From positions 62,001-126,000 of the forward strand of contig NZ_JBMGJC010000011.1 of assembly GCF_048984525.1 (NCBI RefSeq): DNA of 64,000 nt, read 5' to 3'. Positions 60,731 through 64,000 of this stretch are shown in pieces. How positions within the stretch are numbered: position 1 is the first letter of the stretch; each line of letters opens with the position of its first letter. This DNA comes from Syntrophopropionicum propionicicum_A. Lineage in GTDB: Bacteria; Bacillota; Desulfotomaculia; Desulfotomaculales; Pelotomaculaceae. Made by a program: the position numbers and the translations under genes. The notes below the pieces were generated by a model, which made no database searches, had not been told where the DNA came from, and saw nothing but the letters and a program-made list of their open reading frames with translations.

Positions 60731-60888
60731 CACAGGAGCAATTCGAGCGTGAGAAAACATACCGCGTCACGCTGTCTATTGCCAGAACCATGCTTCAAAA
60801 CGGACTGATTACGGAACAGGAATACAAGAAGATCAATATCATGATACTTGAAAAATACCGCCCTTTATTGGGCTTTTTATGCCGCTGA
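60727..60888 (+). CDS. Short SHOCT-like protein
   Basis: 53 residues, MTQEQFEREKTYRVTLSIAR then MLQNGLITEQEYKKINIMIL, the short oligomerisation helix pair of SHOCT-type proteins common before serine recombinases. GGAGGTGAGGGATT precedes ATG 60727, which overlaps the previous stop. Function unknown beyond this association. Confidence 0.7.
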   Translation: MTQEQFEREKTYRVTLSIARTMLQNGLITEQEYKKINIMILEKYRPLLGFLCR

Positions 60889-60944
60889 CAACTTGATATA
60901 TATAGGAAACTAGAGGTAACATGTAGCCTGAAAGGAGGGCTTTC

Positions 60945-62273
60945 ATGGCGAGGGTTATCAGAAGAATATCACCGTTTACGCCGCTGCTGCCGAAGAAGAA
61001 GCGAGTGGCCGCCTACGCCAGAGTATCCAGCGGCAAAGACGCCATGCTCCATTCGCTTTCAGCCCAGATCAGCTACTACAGCGATTACATTCAAAAGCAC
61101 CGTGAATGGCAGTACGCAGGCGTTTATGCCGATGAAGCGTTGACCGGGACAAAAGACAGCCGGGCAGAATTTCAGCGGCTGCTTGACGATTGCCGCGCCG
61201 GACATATCGATATGGTTATTACCAAATCCATATCACGTTTTGCCAGGAACACCGTGATCATGCTGGAAACCTTGCGGGAGTTAAAACTGATTAATGTAGA
61301 TGTGTTTTTTGAAAAAGAAAACATACACTCTATGAGTGGGGATGGCGAGCTAATGCTTACCATCCTCGCTTCTTTTGCACAGGCAGAAAGCCTTTCAGTG
61401 AGTGAGAACTGCAAGTGGCGCATCCGCAAGCGCTTTCAAAATGGGGAGATTGTTAACCTGAGATTTATGTATGGATATAACATAAAAAAGGGCGTAATAA
61501 CGGTTGACGAACAGCAGGCTGAAATTGTCCGTATGATTTTTGCAGATTATATAAGCGGTTTAGGCTGCAGCAAGATCGCCAATAAATTAAATCAAATAGG
61601 CGTCCGGACAGTCAGGAACAATACATGGAATGACAAACGGGTGGCTGATATTATCAAAAACGAGAAATATACCGGCAACGCTCTGCTGCAGCGAAAGTAT
61701 GTTACTGATCACTTATCCAAGAAGCTGGTTTTAAATAAAGGCAAGCTGCCCAAGTATTATGCCGAAGGGACCCATGACCCGATAATTGATGCGGCAACCT
61801 TCGAAAAAGCCCAGGAAATTATGGCAGGGCGCCGGGATAAAAACAAAATCAAGCAAAAAACCATAAACAACTATTTGTTTACCGGTATGATAAAATGCCC
61901 CCGCTGCGGTAGGAACTACCGAAGGGTAAATAATAATGGACGAGTTGCATGGAACTGCCCCACCTTTATCAAAGAAGGAAAGGCGGTATGCCATTGCAAG
62001 CAGCTCCCGGAAGATATTCTGCTGACATTGACCGCAGAAGTATTGGGGCTGGACGATTTTGACGAGAATGTTTTTCGGGAAAAAATCAAAGAGATGATTG
62101 TGCCGGAACCGGGTCAGGTGCTGTATATATTTCACGGCGGTCATAAAAAGAAAGCTTCCTGGCAAAACAGGTCACGCAAATTTAGCTGGACTGATGAGGC
62201 CAAGCTAAATGCGAGGAACAGGGCGCTCGCATATCGGGAGGGGGTTAAGCATTGCATACATCAAGGGCAGTAA
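60945..62273 (+). CDS. Large serine recombinase 1
   Basis: 442 residues. N-terminal resolvase domain with catalytic S28 (AAYARVSSGKD), SRFARNTV (about 99-106), FASFAQAES-like end; recombinase domain (about 175-280, GVRTVRNNTWNDKRVADIIKNEKYTGNALLQRKY); zinc ribbon CPRCGRNYRR with CPTFIKEGKAVCHC (about 318-352). Coiled-coil end is short. AAGGAGGG precedes ATG. Cuts and religates attachment sites, possibly with the next two recombinases. Confidence 0.93.
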   Translation: MARVIRRISPFTPLLPKKKRVAAYARVSSGKDAMLHSLSAQISYYSDYIQKHREWQYAGVYADEALTGTKDSRAEFQRLLDDCRAGHIDMVITKSISRFARNTVIMLETLRELKLINVDVFFEKENIHSMSGDGELMLTILASFAQAESLSVSENCKWRIRKRFQNGEIVNLRFMYGYNIKKGVITVDEQQAEIVRMIFADYISGLGCSKIANKLNQIGVRTVRNNTWNDKRVADIIKNEKYTGNALLQRKYVTDHLSKKLVLNKGKLPKYYAEGTHDPIIDAATFEKAQEIMAGRRDKNKIKQKTINNYLFTGMIKCPRCGRNYRRVNNNGRVAWNCPTFIKEGKAVCHCKQLPEDILLTLTAEVLGLDDFDENVFREKIKEMIVPEPGQVLYIFHGGHKKKASWQNRSRKFSWTDEAKLNARNRALAYREGVKHCIHQGQ

Positions 62274-63841
62274 AAGTTATTCCGGCTAAAGTCGTCCCAA
62301 TGTCATCGGATATCAATAGCATGGCTAAGAAACGCGTCGCAGCCTATGCTCGTGTATCAACCGACAGTGAAGAGCAGCTTTCCAGCTACGAAGCCCAGGT
62401 CGATCATTATACTAAGCACATAAAGGCTAATGCAGACTGGGAGTTCGTTGAAGTTTATGCAGACGAGGGTATATCGGCTACCAGCACAAAAAAGCGAGAA
62501 GGGTTCAAACGAATGGTAGCTGATGCGCTTGATGGCAAAATAGACCTTATAATAACCAAGTCAGTGTCCAGGTTTGCCCGTAATACAGTAGATACTCTAA
62601 CGAATGTGCGTGACCTTAAGGATAAAGGCGTTGAGATATATTTTGAGAAGGAGAATATATACACATTTGACAGTAAAGGCGAGTTAATGCTGTCAATAAT
62701 TTCCAGTTTGGCGCAAGAAGAGTCTCGCTCACTTAGCCTCAACGTGACCTGGGGCCAGCGCAAGCGGTTTGCGGACGGCAAGGTCAGCCTGCCCTACAAG
62801 CGGTTTCTGGGTTATGAAAAAGGTGAAGATGGCCTGCCTAAGATTGTGGAAGCGGAAGCTAAGACCGTGCGGCTGATTTACAAGATGTTTTTAGAAGGAA
62901 AAACCCCGTCAGGGATAGCCAGCCACCTAACCAAAAAGAGCGTTCCAACACCCTCCGGCAAGCAAAACTGGCAGCCCAGCACGGTGCAAAGCATCTTAAC
63001 CAACGAGAAATACCGTGGCGACGCTATCCTGCAGAAAAAATACACCATAGATTTTCTTACCAAGAAGATGAAGGTCAACGAGGGTGAAATACCACAATAC
63101 TATGTGGAAAATAGTCACCCTGCGATCATACCTCCTGAGACTTTTGAACTGGTGCAGGAAGAATTCAGAAGACGAAAAGCCGGAGGAAGATATACCAGCG
63201 GCGTAAACTGCTTTGCCAGCCGTATCGTATGTGGTGACTGCGGCAGTTTCTACGGTAGAAAGGTGTGGCACTCCGGCAGCCAATACGCCAGTACAGTCTG
63301 GCAGTGCAACAGAAAGTTTAATAAGCAAGAATTCTGCACCACTCCCCACCTGAAAGAAGAAAGTATAAAGCGAGCATTCCTGGAAGCCTTCAACAGCCTG
63401 ATAGACAATAAAGCGGAGATCCTAGAAAACTACGATGGCATCATAGCCCGGATAACTGACTGCAGGAGGCAGGAGAAAGAAATCGAAAAAATCGATGAAG
63501 ACTGTGCATCCATAGAGGTGCTGATACAAAAGCTCATCGCTGAAAACGCCCGCTCGGCCATCGAGCAAGGGGAATATAACCGCAAGTACAGCGGATATGT
63601 GGTCAGGTACAACGAACTGCAAGCCAGACGTCAGGAACTGAGCACTGATATCACCATGCGCCAGGCCCGGCGCAGCCAAATGAAAGCCTTCATCAAGCAG
63701 TTAACCAAGCAGGACCAGCTTCTGACCGAATTTGACGAGGGCCTGTGGTCCGCCACCCTTAATGCCGTGGTTGTAAAATCAGAGCAGGAGGTAATCTTCC
63801 AGTTTAAAGACGGAACCGAACTGCCCTGGAGCATTGAGTAG
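62252..63841 (+). CDS. Large serine recombinase 2
   Basis: 529 residues. Catalytic S36 (AYARVSTDSEEQ), SRFARNTVDTL, recombinase domain (KSVPTPSGKQNWQPSTVQSIL, NEKYRGDAILQKKYT), zinc ribbon CGDCGSFYGRK with QCNRKF and FCTTPH, and a coiled coil (about 410-470). TTG 62252 overlaps the first recombinase by 22 bases with GGGAGGGGG upstream; an ATG at 62300 is possible. This is the full-length integrase type. Confidence 0.93.
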   Translation: MHTSRAVKVIPAKVVPMSSDINSMAKKRVAAYARVSTDSEEQLSSYEAQVDHYTKHIKANADWEFVEVYADEGISATSTKKREGFKRMVADALDGKIDLIITKSVSRFARNTVDTLTNVRDLKDKGVEIYFEKENIYTFDSKGELMLSIISSLAQEESRSLSLNVTWGQRKRFADGKVSLPYKRFLGYEKGEDGLPKIVEAEAKTVRLIYKMFLEGKTPSGIASHLTKKSVPTPSGKQNWQPSTVQSILTNEKYRGDAILQKKYTIDFLTKKMKVNEGEIPQYYVENSHPAIIPPETFELVQEEFRRRKAGGRYTSGVNCFASRIVCGDCGSFYGRKVWHSGSQYASTVWQCNRKFNKQEFCTTPHLKEESIKRAFLEAFNSLIDNKAEILENYDGIIARITDCRRQEKEIEKIDEDCASIEVLIQKLIAENARSAIEQGEYNRKYSGYVVRYNELQARRQELSTDITMRQARRSQMKAFIKQLTKQDQLLTEFDEGLWSATLNAVVVKSEQEVIFQFKDGTELPWSIE

Positions 63842-63843
63842 CC

Positions 63844-64000
63844 ATGGGTGAAAGAAATATTAAAGAAATTACCCGCAAGGTCAATCCATTTTCCCCGCCT
63901 GCAAAACTTAAAGTCTGCGCCTACGTTCGGGTATCCACCTACCACACAGGACAGCTGAATTCCCTTCAAAATCAAACCCAGTATTACGAACGCTTGATAT
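63844..64000 (+). CDS. Large serine recombinase 3, N-terminal part
   Basis: Only the first 52 residues are in the window: the start MGERNIKEITRKVNPF, catalytic S31 in CAYVRVSTYHTG and NSLQNQTQYY. It begins two bases after recombinase 2. The window edge, not a mutation, cuts it. Confidence 0.9.
   Translation, partial: MGERNIKEITRKVNPFSPPAKLKVCAYVRVSTYHTGQLNSLQNQTQYYERLI

Overview
The window looks like a chromosome segment of an anaerobic, spore-former-type Firmicute close to the Peptococcaceae (Pelotomaculum/Desulfotomaculum-like). This is an inference from gene content: an alpha-operon cluster that includes rpsD, followed by ecfA-ecfA'-ecfT-truA; a membrane pyrophosphatase with the K+-dependent alanine signature; secG, smpB and ssrA close together; TTG/GTG starts with strong AGGAGG ribosome sites; and a Firmicute siphovirus-type prophage. 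No database search was possible.

Layout. (1) 1-11300, core chromosome: rpsM-rpsK-rpsD-rpoA-rplQ, an ECF transporter energising module, truA, secG, hppA, a hotdog thioesterase, an HD-domain protein, smpB and ssrA (tmRNA). (2) 11300-13300, start of the accessory DNA directly behind the tmRNA: a regulator, a divergent consensus promoter driving a small membrane-protein gene whose reading frame shifts at a classic slippery heptamer, and palindromic repeats. (3) 13453-23241, a plus-strand, tightly coupled operon: two unrecognised proteins, a NERD-SF1 helicase fusion, a DrmA-type helicase and a DrmB-type DUF1998 protein. This is a DISARM-like defence system with no DrmC. (4) 23387-28346, minus strand: type II restriction enzyme, C5 cytosine methylase, Vsr nuclease and two McrA-like HNH nucleases. 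Together (3) and (4) form a defence island.

(5) 28398-63841, a prophage. The lysogeny module (ImmA/IrrE peptidase, XRE repressor, divergent Cro-like gene, three operator-like sites) is followed by the replication module (SNF2 helicase remnant, family A DNA polymerase, NrS-1-like primase-helicase, VRR-NUC nuclease). Then come HNH, ParB-methylase and small regulatory genes, two of them behind near-identical hairpin leaders. The HK97-type head module (terminases, portal, protease, capsid), head-tail joining genes, tail module (with a likely +1 frameshifted chaperone pair), fibres, holin and amidase follow. The right side holds three consecutive large serine recombinases, the third cut by the window edge.

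How it fits: the accessory DNA starts immediately after ssrA, a common integration locus, and no second attachment site is visible inside the window. It is therefore open whether the defence island is prophage cargo or a separate insertion. The most interesting items are the DISARM-like operon with unknown partner genes, the duplicated SD-sequestering leader, and several places where coding frames change at homopolymer or shift-prone sites.
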